64,000 bases of DNA from Sporosarcina cascadiensis (GCF_009650995.1 NZ_WHVV01000001.1:62001-126000), one strand, 5' to 3'. Positions 16,696 to 25,813 are shown, counted from the first letter of the stretch. Made by a program: numbers and translations. Notes: generated by a model from the letters alone, not told the origin.

Positions 16696-17880
16696 TTATG
16701 CGTATGAATGCAAGCCTGCAATAATCAGGTTAACCGCGATCAAGTTAAACATAATGATGACGAAACCTATTACAGCCAGCCAAGCCGATTTCTGACCTTC
16801 CCATCCGCGTGACAGACGCAAGTGAAGAAACGCAGCATAGAACAGCCATGTGATGAGAGCCCAAACTTCTTTTGGATCCCATCCCCAGAATCTCGACCAG
16901 GCTTCGTGCGCCCAAATCATAGCGAAGATCAGTGCACCGAGTGTAAAGACCGGAAAGCCGATCAGTACAGCCCGATAGCCGATTTCATCCATCAGCTGAG
17001 AATTGGCTTTTCTTGCGAGCGGCTGGAAAACCGCAGCAATCGGCTTGCGCGCAATCAAGCGCAAGATTATATACAGCACAGAACCTACCACAAGAGACCA
17101 CACAAGAGTAGACATCTTTTGAGCGTTTATAATCGGCGGCAGTTCAAAGAAAGGCGTCATTGCATCAGGTGTCATTGCTTCGTATTCGTTCATCCCAAAT
17201 AATGGAGGGACATGATACGTAATTTCAGCGGGCTCCTGATTTTTATCAATATACGTAAATTCAGCTTCATAATTCATCACTTTGAATGTCGTGGATGTGA
17301 CTACAAAACCAAGTACAAGAATCAGCGTATACATCACTGCTTCAATCCAAAAACGTTGTTTGGACTTTTTTGTCATATCTATATTTTTCACTAGAAATAC
17401 AAGTCCTGCAATCGCACTGATCGCAAGGATAGATTCACCGATAACTGTTGTAATTACGTGGATGAACAACCATTTACTCTGCAATGCAGGAATCAACGGA
17501 GTAACATCCCGCGGAAACATGGTCGCATAAGAGATAATGATAATCGCAACCGGCAATGCAAATAATCCGAGCGACGGTGTCCGGTAGATAATATACAGCA
17601 GAATGAATGCTCCTACGAGCATCATTCCAAATGCAGTTGTAAACTCGAACATGTTACTGAGCGGTGCATGACCTGAAGCGGCCCATCTTGTAAAGAAATA
17701 TCCTAAGTGGGTTAGGAATCCGATGATTGTAATGATCAGACCGATGGTTCCCCACTTACTGTTGTGATAAGCTTTTTCTGTTTTCGATTTCTTAATTGCT
17801 CCACCAAAAAACAGTGTAGCCACTAAATAGGCAACAAATGAAACAAATAATAAGTTACTGCTGATGGTAACTAAGTCCAT
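16696..17880 (-). CDS. resC: Cytochrome c biogenesis protein ResC (CcsA)
   Basis: The 394-residue polytopic membrane protein carries the Trp-rich haem-handling motif WGWDPKEVWALITW near residue 335, with conserved His residues in flanking loops. With ResB it forms the System II haem exporter and cytochrome c synthase at the outer face of the membrane. Its ATG overlaps the end of resB by ten bases, which implies coupled synthesis of the two partners. Length and order match B. subtilis resABC. Confidence 0.95.
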   Translation of the reverse strand: MDLVTISSNLLFVSFVAYLVATLFFGGAIKKSKTEKAYHNSKWGTIGLIITIIGFLTHLGYFFTRWAASGHAPLSNMFEFTTAFGMMLVGAFILLYIIYRTPSLGLFALPVAIIIISYATMFPRDVTPLIPALQSKWLFIHVITTVIGESILAISAIAGLVFLVKNIDMTKKSKQRFWIEAVMYTLILVLGFVVTSTTFKVMNYEAEFTYIDKNQEPAEITYHVPPLFGMNEYEAMTPDAMTPFFELPPIINAQKMSTLVWSLVVGSVLYIILRLIARKPIAAVFQPLARKANSQLMDEIGYRAVLIGFPVFTLGALIFAMIWAHEAWSRFWGWDPKEVWALITWLFYAAFLHLRLSRGWEGQKSAWLAVIGFVIIMFNLIAVNLIIAGLHSYA

Positions 17881-19529
17881 ATGTTTTCGTCCCCTTCCTG
17901 TTCTAGCTTGTCCAACTCAGGATCCTGACGATCAATATAAGCAGGCAAGTCTGCAGACTCCCGTAATTTATCTAGTTCTTTTCGTAAAGAGAACCAGTTT
18001 TTATTCGTGTGTGCAGCAATCAATAGATGTCCTTCTGAATCCTCTTGAATCCAGATTCTGCGATGTTGCCAGTACATGCCCTGAATAACACCGATCATAA
18101 AGACCAGTCCGCCCAGCAAGAGAATGTATAATGTCTTGTCTTTCCTAATCGTTAAACCGGAAATGTTTCGAGTATCAGCAGCGGCAAACTTCACTGCATA
18201 ATCATTTTCTTCAACCTCTAACGTTTGCTGGATGGCAATAAAACTCTTTTCGCCCTCCGGCTTATCAGGCGTGTTCATTTGAAAAATGAAGGCCGGGTTA
18301 TTCGGAATTGGCGACTTGGAGTATGGCTCGCCGTCCTTAATTCCGTCGTAATCAGGATAAAAACCGAGCATATCAACTGTAGATCCATTTCCTAGGTCAT
18401 ACTCTTTTTCTGGATTACTCAGATTGACCGTGAATTCTCCCAACGATTTTTCGGTTGTTTTTTCTACTAAATGAAATGTCATGGTACTCAATTCATTCAA
18501 CTTATAATCCATCTGGAAAACGCTGTAGCCATTAAATGTCAACGGTTTATTTACAACAATGGAATAGTCTTTCATTTTTTCAAGATCGTCACTTCCAGGC
18601 AGCGCCCCGTCTTTTTTCTTGTACAGGGTGACATCTGTTTGGTAGTTTTTTACAACACTACCTACTTTGTCAAGTGCTGCTCCGAAAACTTCCTCTGCTT
18701 CTTCCTTCGTATAGTTTTCTAAAATAAATCCGCGATTTTCCAGAACGTAACCGTCTGCACCAATGATATTGCGGGTTTCGCCTTCACGAAGCCACATCGT
18801 TTCATCTACATAGAAACCGGGTATCCCACGCAATAGAACACCGATAAAAAAGATGATCAAGCCGGTATGGTTTACATAAGGGCCCCAGCGGGAAAACCGG
18901 TGTTTTTCTGCCAGGATCGCTCCGTCTTCTCTTTTTATATTATAATGAAAATCTTTCAGTTTCTTTTCAGCATTATCGAGCGACTCTTTTGTGTTTACGA
19001 TTTCGCCTTCTCCAAAAATTCGCTGACGTTTCATAAAGGATGGGTGACGGCGTGTCCGCTGTTTTTTCAGTGATTTATACAGCGGAATTACACGGTCTAT
19101 ACTTGCGATAATAATAGAAGTTCCGAGCATTCCGACCAGGATTTTAAACCACCAGCTATTATACATATCATAAAAACCGAGCTGATAATATAGTTTTCCG
19201 ACAGTGCCGTACAGACGCTCATAGTATGCCAGATATTCTGCATCAGTTGTCGCAGGTACATAGAACTTCTGAGGAAAAATCGTACCGATTGCGGAAGCAA
19301 TCAACACAGCTGCTATGATGCTGACCCCGATTTTTACACTCGAGAAAAAGTTCCAAATTTTATCGATGATGGAGCTGCTGTAAGTTTGAGACCTTCTGGA
19401 AGAGCCTTCGTACCGCATATCCACAATGTCACTTTTCTTCGCCTTTTCGGACAACGGCCGTCCACACTTTTCACAAAGCTCCGTACCAAAAGGGTTTTCA
19501 TGACCGCATTGGCATTTAATATTGCTCAT
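17871..19529 (-). CDS. resB: Cytochrome c biogenesis protein ResB
   Basis: The 552-residue protein starts with a zinc-ribbon-like region holding four Cys (CQCGH ... CEKCG, residues 6-22), as in Bacillus ResB, then several membrane helices (about 60-90, 125-150, 215-240 and near 470-490) and a large extracytoplasmic domain between the last two. The conserved RWGPYVNHTGLI and MYWQHRRIW segments fit the family. It works with ResC in attaching haem to apocytochrome c. It follows resA by 15 bases and overlaps resC. Confidence 0.95.
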   Translation of the reverse strand: MSNIKCQCGHENPFGTELCEKCGRPLSEKAKKSDIVDMRYEGSSRRSQTYSSSIIDKIWNFFSSVKIGVSIIAAVLIASAIGTIFPQKFYVPATTDAEYLAYYERLYGTVGKLYYQLGFYDMYNSWWFKILVGMLGTSIIIASIDRVIPLYKSLKKQRTRRHPSFMKRQRIFGEGEIVNTKESLDNAEKKLKDFHYNIKREDGAILAEKHRFSRWGPYVNHTGLIIFFIGVLLRGIPGFYVDETMWLREGETRNIIGADGYVLENRGFILENYTKEEAEEVFGAALDKVGSVVKNYQTDVTLYKKKDGALPGSDDLEKMKDYSIVVNKPLTFNGYSVFQMDYKLNELSTMTFHLVEKTTEKSLGEFTVNLSNPEKEYDLGNGSTVDMLGFYPDYDGIKDGEPYSKSPIPNNPAFIFQMNTPDKPEGEKSFIAIQQTLEVEENDYAVKFAAADTRNISGLTIRKDKTLYILLLGGLVFMIGVIQGMYWQHRRIWIQEDSEGHLLIAAHTNKNWFSLRKELDKLRESADLPAYIDRQDPELDKLEQEGDENIWT

Positions 19530-19544
19530 TGAGTAACAAACTCC

Positions 19545-20081
19545 TTACTTTGGCTGAATACTTTCTAAAAACTCCCTAATTTGTTCTTCCGTCATCCCTT
19601 GTTTGATGATTTTTATAATTTTACCTTCAGGGTTAATTAAGAAAGTCGTAGGCAGCGGTTTGATATTATAAAGATCCATTACCGTTTTATTCTTATCCCA
19701 TAACATTGGAAATGAAAGACCCATGTCATCTCTGAAAAGCTCAATCTTTACTTTGGGTTCTCCGACATTCACTGTCAGGATATTTACACCCTTCGCTTCA
19801 AAGTCTTTGTACATATCCTCCATATGCGGCATTTCTTTTTTACAAGGCGGACACCAAGTACCCCAGAAATTCAAGAATACACCTTCGCCTTTGTAATCTG
19901 ATAAGCGATGCGCATTTCCATCCAGATCAACCAGCTCGAAATCAGGAGCTTTGTCTCCTTCAGCCAATACTGTCACTTTATCTTTAGAAGTAATCGCATA
20001 TACAATAATAGCCGCCATAATTACGAGAAGGACCGTCCGGAAAATCAGCCGGTTTTTTTTCTTGTTTACTTTCTTGGCCAA
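19545..20081 (-). CDS. resA: Thiol-disulfide oxidoreductase ResA
   Basis: The 178-residue membrane-tethered thioredoxin-like protein has an N-terminal anchor (about 10-30) and the active site WCPPC in NFWGTWCPPCKKE. It reduces the haem-binding CxxCH cysteines of apocytochrome c outside the cell. The start is TTG, set by GGGAGG eight bases upstream; an out-of-frame ATG lies between. It is the first gene of the resABC operon. Confidence 0.96.
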   Translation of the reverse strand: MAKKVNKKKNRLIFRTVLLVIMAAIIVYAITSKDKVTVLAEGDKAPDFELVDLDGNAHRLSDYKGEGVFLNFWGTWCPPCKKEMPHMEDMYKDFEAKGVNILTVNVGEPKVKIELFRDDMGLSFPMLWDKNKTVMDLYNIKPLPTTFLINPEGKIIKIIKQGMTEEQIREFLESIQPK

Positions 20082-20117
20082 TCATGAAACCTCCCGTCAA
20101 ATTTACGTTCAACAGTC

Positions 20118-20126
20118 ATTATACCA
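20118..20126 (-). promoter_or_regulatory. Extended -10 promoter candidate for resABC
   Basis: TGGTATAAT on the minus strand is a perfect extended -10 element about 40 bases before the resA start. No good -35 hexamer is visible at the usual spacing, so an activator such as ResD could be needed; that is inference. Confidence 0.55.
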
Positions 20127-20185
20127 AAACGGAAAAAAAGTTGACGCAGCACTAGTGATAGGTTTGTGAACTTTTACCGCCTCTA

Positions 20186-20917
20186 TCAGCCGATTTTGCC
20201 TGTTTCCGCAAGAACGCGCAACTGTTTCAGTTCATGCGTTGTCAGCTCTCTCGCTTCGCCGGCATTTAAACCGCGTGTCGTCAAGTTCGCAAACTGTTCA
20301 CGTTTTAGCTTTTGAACGGGACAGCCTATTGCTTCAAACATTCTGCGGACTTGTCTGTTGCGGCCTTCGTGGATCGTAATTTCGACAATAGCAGAATTAG
20401 TTTTCTTATCGACAGTCGTCATTTTTACTTGAGCAGGCGCCGTCAATCCATCTTCGAGATTAATTCCTGTCTCTAACTTTTTCAAGTTTTCCCGTGTTGG
20501 AATGCCTTTTACTTTCGCGACATAACGTTTTTGAATTTCAAATTTCGGATGAGTCATTAAGTATGAAAAATCTCCGTCATTTGTCAGCAGCAGAACGCCT
20601 GACGTGTCATAGTCCAATCTGCCGACAGGGAAAATCCGCTGGCTTACTTCAGGTACCAGGTCCATGACCGTTTTGCGTCCTTTTTCATCATCAACGGTAG
20701 ATATGTAGCCGCGGGGCTTATAGAGTAAATAGTAGACAGGCGTTTCTTTAGTCAATTGAACGCCTTCTACTGCAATCGTATCTGTTCTGCTCACTTTTGT
20801 GCCAAGTTCTGTCACCGTTTTTCCGTTCACCTTAACCAGGCCGTCGAGAATCAGTTTCTCAGCTTTTCTACGAGACGCCACTCCAGCTTGCGCCAATACT
20901 TTTTGTAATCTTTCCAT
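20186..20917 (-). CDS. rluB: 23S rRNA pseudouridine synthase RluB
   Basis: The 243-residue protein has an N-terminal S4 RNA-binding domain (about 2-48) and a pseudouridine synthase domain with the catalytic Asp in GRLDYDTSGVLLLTNDG. RluB-type enzymes modify U2605 (E. coli numbering) of 23S rRNA. It lies upstream of resA on the same strand, as in B. subtilis. A terminator precedes it, separating it from dacB. AAGGAGG lies before the ATG. Confidence 0.93.
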   Translation of the reverse strand: MERLQKVLAQAGVASRRKAEKLILDGLVKVNGKTVTELGTKVSRTDTIAVEGVQLTKETPVYYLLYKPRGYISTVDDEKGRKTVMDLVPEVSQRIFPVGRLDYDTSGVLLLTNDGDFSYLMTHPKFEIQKRYVAKVKGIPTRENLKKLETGINLEDGLTAPAQVKMTTVDKKTNSAIVEITIHEGRNRQVRRMFEAIGCPVQKLKREQFANLTTRGLNAGEARELTTHELKQLRVLAETGKIG

Positions 20918-20970
20918 TGGTTCCTCCTTGGTGTTACATGCTGTAAAAAATTATGTCACACTTTGGGCTA

Positions 20971-21006
20971 AATGAAAAGAAGACTGACCTAGACAGGTCA
21001 ATCTTC
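20971..21006 (-). terminator. Intrinsic terminator after dacB
   Basis: GAAGA-TGACCT and AGGTCA-TCTTC form an 11-pair stem with one mismatch around a four-base loop, followed on the minus strand by TTTTCATTT. It lies 20 bases beyond the dacB stop. Confidence 0.85.
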
Positions 21007-21025
21007 GAAATTGTTAGTATTATAG

Positions 21026-22036
21026 CTATTTATCGCTTTCGATGCTGACTGCTACAGTCTTTACGGGTTCTTTTCCTAAGTAGACGGACCAATAGCCTTC
21101 CTTCTGTTGTTCATCAGTTTGTGGAATTTGCAGCACATTCGATAAATTTCTCTTCTCTTCTTTGCTGACAAGCATTTTAATCGGCTGATCTATGGACGCT
21201 GTAAGATGAGGAAAAACTTGATAGCGCCCTTTTTTCACCACAGTGTACTGTTGATATTCAGAAAATACCTGCTGAGAAAGATGTTTATGGGTTCTCCAGT
21301 CATCCCCGTTATTCAGTGTCACCACTATGACCGACTTGCCGTCTTTCTCAAAATAAGTAGCGAGCGTTCGGCCGGCCGCTTTCGTAAAGCCCGTTTTGCC
21401 CGCAATTGCGGAAGGCTCGGATAAGAGCAAGCGATGCTTATTCTGCCAGCTGTTTTTCCCCTGTTCATTCTCAAACGGATAGTTTACCGTCGTGGCGATT
21501 TTTCGGAAGTCTGGATTTTTCATTGCATAGTACAGCATTTTGGCTGTGTCGTATGCTGAGGAAAGATGCTGTTCGTTATGCAGGCCGGATGGATTCGTAA
21601 AATACGTCTGATCCAATCCGTGATGTGATGCCTGTTCATTCATTAAATAAACGAACCCCTCCAATGAGCCTCCAGCATGCTCCGCAAGCGCCTGTGCCGC
21701 ATCATTGCCGGAGCGCAGCATCAGTCCGTACAGCAGGTCATGGGTTTTCACTGCAGATCCGGCCTCCAGATAAATCGAGGAGCCTTCTGCCGCGGCAGCT
21801 TCATTCGAAATGATTGTTTCCTGATTTTCCGGCAGCAACTCCAAAAATGTATACGCGGTCCACATTTTTGTCAGACTGGCAATCGGCAGCGGGGAATGCT
21901 CATTCTCTCCTTTTAGCAGTCGTCCGTTCTCTGCATCAATTACTGCCCAGGCAGAACCAGATGCATCTGCCGATTGTGGTGTGCTGAACAGCAGTATACA
22001 CATGACAACGAGTGCAAACATCGAACGCTTTCTCAA
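21026..22036 (-). CDS. dacB: D-alanyl-D-alanine carboxypeptidase DacB (PBP5*)
   Basis: The 336-residue protein has a signal peptide (about 1-26) and the three active-site motifs of penicillin-binding carboxypeptidases: SLTK at 54-57, SGN at 109-111 and KTG at 214-216. The stretch GLMLRSGNDAA...GGSLEGFVYLMN matches sporulation DacB, which trims side chains of spore cortex peptidoglycan. It is about 45 residues shorter than B. subtilis DacB and ends without an obvious membrane-anchoring helix. The start overlaps scpB by four bases. spmA and spmB, which follow dacB in B. subtilis, are absent; rluB comes next. Confidence 0.88.
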   Translation of the reverse strand: MRKRSMFALVVMCILLFSTPQSADASGSAWAVIDAENGRLLKGENEHSPLPIASLTKMWTAYTFLELLPENQETIISNEAAAAEGSSIYLEAGSAVKTHDLLYGLMLRSGNDAAQALAEHAGGSLEGFVYLMNEQASHHGLDQTYFTNPSGLHNEQHLSSAYDTAKMLYYAMKNPDFRKIATTVNYPFENEQGKNSWQNKHRLLLSEPSAIAGKTGFTKAAGRTLATYFEKDGKSVIVVTLNNGDDWRTHKHLSQQVFSEYQQYTVVKKGRYQVFPHLTASIDQPIKMLVSKEEKRNLSNVLQIPQTDEQQKEGYWSVYLGKEPVKTVAVSIESDK

Positions 22037-22641
22037 GCATCATGTCCTCCTTCTCCCTGTATTGAAAAAGCTTCCTGAAACTTCGTCATGAATAAATCCG
22101 GATCTTCCGTTTCCTGTTCTTCTTCCAATGAAAGCGGAGGGAGCTCAGCGATTGACCCCAGGCCGAAACGGTCCAGAAAGAACTCCGTCGTGCCATATAA
22201 AATCGGCCGCCCCGGACCGTCCATCCTTCCCACTTCTTCGACAAAACCCTTGCCTGCCAATGAATACAATGCCCGTTCAGATTTCACTCCCCGAAGATCA
22301 TCCACTTCCACACGTGTGACGGGCTGTTTGTATGCGATGATTGCCAGGACCTCAAGTGCTGCCTGTGTAAAGGTCGATGGTTTCGGATTTTCGAGCATTT
22401 TCTTGATTTCATCCGCCAGTTCGCCTTTCGTCACCAAGCGGAAACTTCCGCCATAGCGCTTGACCGTAATGCCCCGTTCCTCGCCGTCATCATAATTCTT
22501 CTGTAATCTGGCGATAATCTGATCTGCCTGCACTTCGTCACAATCCAGTAAAGCAGAAAGCTGTGCAAGTGTCAGACCTTCATCACCCGCGACGAATAAA
22601 AAACTCTCGGCTTTGCCCAGCTGTGTAATTTCTATTTCCAT
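22033..22641 (-). CDS. scpB: Segregation and condensation protein ScpB
   Basis: The 202-residue protein has two winged-helix domains, with the family segment TFTQAALEVLAIIAYKQPVTR in the centre. ScpB dimers bind the kleisin ScpA in the SMC-ScpAB complex that organises and segregates the chromosome. It follows scpA by one base and overlaps dacB by four bases, so scpA-scpB-dacB is probably one transcript. The N-terminal Met is supported by GGGAGAGG. Confidence 0.96.
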   Translation of the reverse strand: MEIEITQLGKAESFLFVAGDEGLTLAQLSALLDCDEVQADQIIARLQKNYDDGEERGITVKRYGGSFRLVTKGELADEIKKMLENPKPSTFTQAALEVLAIIAYKQPVTRVEVDDLRGVKSERALYSLAGKGFVEEVGRMDGPGRPILYGTTEFFLDRFGLGSIAELPPLSLEEEQETEDPDLFMTKFQEAFSIQGEGGHDA

Positions 22642-22642
22642 T

Positions 22643-23389
22643 TCATTCCTCTCCCTGAATCAATGAGATTGTCAACTCTTCAAAATTATCACTCTGCCGG
22701 ACTATGACTTCTTGCAGTTTCATAAGTTCCAGCAAAGAAACAAATGTCAGAACCAGCTCTGCTGTATTTGTCATGTCAAACAGCTCATGGAATCCACATT
22801 CCCCACCGCAGATTTCAAGTTTGCCCATGATTGCGGACATCTGATCGCCGACAGACTGCTCCGTTTTTGTTATACTTGCAGTAAGCGGCAGACGAAGTTT
22901 TTTTCGCTGAAGCATCTTTTGGAACGCGCCAATCAAATCGAAGACATTCAGCTGCTCTGCTGTTTCAGGTATCAGTAATTCACCGTAATCCGCCAGATCT
23001 TCAGGCTTTTTCGTAAAATGTTCGTCACGGTCTGCTGCTGATTCCCGCAGCGAGTCGGCAGCTTCTTTATATCTTCGGTACTCAATTAATCTGGCAATCA
23101 GTTCTTCACGCGGATCTTCTTCGTCGTAATCAAACTCCTCGTCAAATTCTTCTTCCTCATTGACAGGCAGCAGCATTTTACTTTTGATTTCGAGAAGGGT
23201 GGCCGCAAGCACCAGGTACTCGCTTAATTCGTCCAACTGCAGAACACGCATGGCATGCAGATGCTCTATGTACTGATGGGTCAGCTCTGCCATGGGTATA
23301 TCATAAATATCAATTTCCAAGCGGTTGATCAAATGCAGCAGTAAATCTAACGGTCCTTCAAATACTTCTAGTTTCACACTATAGCTCAT
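22643..23389 (-). CDS. scpA: Segregation and condensation protein ScpA
   Basis: The 248-residue kleisin bridges the SMC dimer and ScpB. The N-terminal segment VKLEVFEGPLDLLLHLI is the SMC-neck-binding region, an acidic stretch (EEEFDEEFDYDEEDP) sits around residue 80-95, and the C-terminal winged helix ends the protein. It is transcribed divergently from ypuF and heads the scpAB-dacB unit, as in B. subtilis except for downstream changes. Confidence 0.96.
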   Translation of the reverse strand: MSYSVKLEVFEGPLDLLLHLINRLEIDIYDIPMAELTHQYIEHLHAMRVLQLDELSEYLVLAATLLEIKSKMLLPVNEEEEFDEEFDYDEEDPREELIARLIEYRRYKEAADSLRESAADRDEHFTKKPEDLADYGELLIPETAEQLNVFDLIGAFQKMLQRKKLRLPLTASITKTEQSVGDQMSAIMGKLEICGGECGFHELFDMTNTAELVLTFVSLLELMKLQEVIVRQSDNFEELTISLIQGEE

Positions 23390-23425
23390 TTTGCTTACCT
23401 ACCTTAACAGAAAGGAATGATTTGG

Positions 23426-23935
23426 TTGAACCCTTACTACCATCCTCTTTTTCTACAGTTTATTGTGTATTTCAATGACAATCAAGACTATTTCGAATGC
23501 CATGAAGTGCTGGAGGAGTATTGGAAAACGCAGGACGGTTTTTCAAAAGATCATCCGCTGACTGCTTATATCCTGCTGGCGACCGGTATGTATCATTGGC
23601 GCAGAGGAAATGTGACCGGCGCTTCCCGGACAATGAATAAGGCTTCGCAACGCTTCCGTCAGATACCGGCTAAATTTGATGTCTATTATGACGAAGTGGC
23701 GGTTGATGAAGTTCTTCATCATATCCAGAACAGCTTAAATCGGATGCAATCTGGTACGTGTTTTACGGCGTTCCCGCTCCCTGTTTCACCTGAGCTTCAG
23801 GCGGCAGCAGAGACTGCAAGACCTTCCCTGTTGCTCTTGCCGAAAAACAGCGCGTCCGTCATTCATAAGCATATGCAGCGGGACAGGTCAGATATTCTGC
23901 TGCAACGCGAAGAAAAGAAGAAGGGCAGCAGTTAG
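23426..23935 (+). CDS. ypuF: DUF309-family protein YpuF
   Basis: A protein of 169 residues with the DUF309 signature DYFECHEVLEEYWK near residue 25 and the YHWRRGN segment. The function is unknown; the family is helical, and the His/Glu motif suggests a ligand or metal site, which is inference. An ATG nine bases upstream is in frame but AAAGGA lies directly against it; the TTG at 23426 has proper spacing and gives the family's usual N-terminus. It is divergent from scpA, and its end forms part of a shared terminator with ribT. Confidence 0.82.
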   Translation: MNPYYHPLFLQFIVYFNDNQDYFECHEVLEEYWKTQDGFSKDHPLTAYILLATGMYHWRRGNVTGASRTMNKASQRFRQIPAKFDVYYDEVAVDEVLHHIQNSLNRMQSGTCFTAFPLPVSPELQAAAETARPSLLLLPKNSASVIHKHMQRDRSDILLQREEKKKGSS

Positions 23936-23960
23936 GAATCTGCGCCTTCTTCTTTTCTTT
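23913..23960. terminator. Bidirectional terminator shared by ypuF and ribT
   Basis: AAAAGAAGAAGG-CAG pairs with CTG-CCTTCTTCTTTT around the overlapping stop codons of the two convergent genes. T-rich ends occur on both strands, so it can end transcription both ways. The coding ends overlap by four bases inside the hairpin. Confidence 0.8.
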
Positions 23961-24306
23961 TACAGCTTTGTATAAATTGTTCTGTAAAGTCGGTACTTTT
24001 ACATTGATAGCCTGGATAGATCAATGCCAGCTCTTTCACCATTTCATAGCCAATTCCTTCGCCGCGGAAAGATGGATTAACAGAAATGTGCTGAATTGTG
24101 TAGGTTTTATTAAGTTCATCCAGTTCCACACCAATCAGCCCAATATAGTCTTCAGCTTCTTTGTATAGAAATAGCTGACTGTTCTCATCGCATAAATATT
24201 GCTGAATGGTCTCCTGAAGTTTTCGCAGCATTTTTTCGCTGGGAATATAAGATAGAAAACCCATGGCGATTTTTTCTTGCGCTTTCTTAAAACGGATAAG
24301 TTTCAA
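23932..24306 (-). CDS. ribT: GNAT-family acetyltransferase RibT
   Basis: The 124-residue protein is a GNAT acetyltransferase: the acetyl-CoA loop is seen in HISVNPSFRGEGIGYEMVKEL. It matches RibT (N-terminus MKLIRFKKAQEKIAMGFLSYIP), the last gene of the riboflavin operon in B. subtilis. Here the rib biosynthesis genes are not adjacent; ribT stands between ypuF and lysA. Its substrate is not known. No riboswitch precedes it. Confidence 0.85.
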   Translation of the reverse strand: MKLIRFKKAQEKIAMGFLSYIPSEKMLRKLQETIQQYLCDENSQLFLYKEAEDYIGLIGVELDELNKTYTIQHISVNPSFRGEGIGYEMVKELALIYPGYQCKSTDFTEQFIQSCKRKEEGADS

Positions 24307-24377
24307 TAGTAACCCCTTCTTTTCAGAAATCCTCTGTACAGTTTACACGAACATTCCATTTTATTCAACTCATGGCC

Positions 24378-24488
24378 TTATTGATAATTCGGGTCGATGA
24401 CGGGAACAACAAAATACCAATAGACGACTCCCCAAATCAGTGCGATTACAATAATTCCTAAAAATAGGTAAAGGTTTTTCTTCTTCAT
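24378..24488 (-). CDS. 36-residue membrane peptide coupled to lysA
   Basis: A very short gene of 36 codons. Its ATG overlaps the lysA stop codon (ATGA), and AAGGAG lies nine bases upstream inside lysA, so translation looks real. The product starts MKKKN, has one strongly hydrophobic helix (about residues 6-27, rich in Ile, Leu and Trp) and ends PVIDPNYQ, giving a predicted single-pass protein with an inside-positive N-terminus. I do not recognise a family. Its function is unknown. Confidence 0.6.
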   Translation of the reverse strand: MKKKNLYLFLGIIVIALIWGVVYWYFVVPVIDPNYQ

Positions 24489-25813
24489 TCGGCAAACTCC
24501 TTGCCCATTTGCTGAAGAGGGAGATCTAATTTGATAATGTCTTCATATGTTTCCCGTCTTACAACCAGCTGATGCTGTCCTCTTTCGGCAAATACTACCG
24601 CAGGACGAGGCAGACGGTTATAGTTGCTCGCCATCGAATACGTGTAGGCACCTGTACAGAAAATCGCGATCAGATCACCTGTTTCAACATTCGGCAAGGA
24701 GGCTTTTTCGATCAGCTTATCACCTGATTCACAGCACTTCCCGGCAATAGTCCATTGTTGATCATGCGGCTCATTCATTCGATTCGCAGCAGCGCTTGAA
24801 TAATGTGCGTCATATAAAGCCGGACGGATATTATCAGACATCCCCCCGTCAACTGCTACATATGTGCGAACATTCGGCACTTCTTTTGTGCTGCCGGCGG
24901 AATAGATCGTTGTCCCTGCATCGCCTACAAGTGAACGGCCCGGCTCAATCCAAATCTCCGGCACCGGATACTCACACTCTTCCGACATTGCTTTGACAAC
25001 ATCCGCCATTTCTTCTACATAGACTGCCGGCTCGAGCGGCTGATCTTCCTCCGTGTAACGTATGCCGAAGCCTCCGCCTAAATTGAGTACAGGGCATATA
25101 AACTGATACGTCTCACGCCATTTGACCATTTTTTCCATCAGTACTTCTGCAGCAAAGCGAAAAGCATCTGTTTCGAAAATTTGTGATCCAATATGACAGT
25201 GCATACCAAGGAAGTTAATATATTCATGATCATGCAGCGCATCAAATGCCCGGTCGGTTTGTCCATTTTTCAGATCAAATCCAAATTTGGAATCTTCCTG
25301 CCCCGTCGTAATATAATCATGTGTATGAGCTTCCACGCCTGGTGTGACACGGATCAGCACATTCATCTGTTGTTTACGTTCTGCCGCAATATCCTGGATG
25401 AGCGCTATTTCCAAAAAGTTATCGACTACTATACAGCCGATCTGTTCTTCAAATGCATATATGATTTCTTCTCTGCTTTTATTATTTCCATGGAAATGAA
25501 TCCTTTCACGAGGGAAACCTGCAGCAACCGCTGTATACAGTTCGCCTCCTGACACCACGTCCAGAGACAGCCCCTGCTGCTCCGCCAATTGATAAATCGC
25601 AATGGAGGAAAAAGCTTTACTAGCATAAGCAACCTGCGCTTTTATACCCTTCGTCTCGAATGTTTTCTTAAATGCATTCGCACGCTCTTTGAACAGCTCT
25701 GTATCATAAACCATGACAGGTGTTCCATATTGCGAAGCAAGTTCAGAAACATCGACCCCTCCTATTGTTAAATGACCTTTTTCATTCACTGCCTGAGTTC
25801 CATAAAGATGCAT
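24485..25813 (-). CDS. lysA: Diaminopimelate decarboxylase
   Basis: The 442-residue fold-III PLP enzyme converts meso-diaminopimelate to lysine. The PLP Lys is K66 in AYASKAFS; other conserved parts are HFHGNNKS, GMHCHIGSQI, the glycine-rich LNLGGGFG, EPGRSLVG, and CCESGD, which contributes to the active site across the dimer. Downstream it is coupled to a 36-codon gene. No lysine riboswitch is visible in the 85-base spacer to spoVAF. The order spoVAF-lysA is conserved in Bacillus. Confidence 0.96.
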   Translation of the reverse strand: MHLYGTQAVNEKGHLTIGGVDVSELASQYGTPVMVYDTELFKERANAFKKTFETKGIKAQVAYASKAFSSIAIYQLAEQQGLSLDVVSGGELYTAVAAGFPRERIHFHGNNKSREEIIYAFEEQIGCIVVDNFLEIALIQDIAAERKQQMNVLIRVTPGVEAHTHDYITTGQEDSKFGFDLKNGQTDRAFDALHDHEYINFLGMHCHIGSQIFETDAFRFAAEVLMEKMVKWRETYQFICPVLNLGGGFGIRYTEEDQPLEPAVYVEEMADVVKAMSEECEYPVPEIWIEPGRSLVGDAGTTIYSAGSTKEVPNVRTYVAVDGGMSDNIRPALYDAHYSSAAANRMNEPHDQQWTIAGKCCESGDKLIEKASLPNVETGDLIAIFCTGAYTYSMASNYNRLPRPAVVFAERGQHQLVVRRETYEDIIKLDLPLQQMGKEFAE

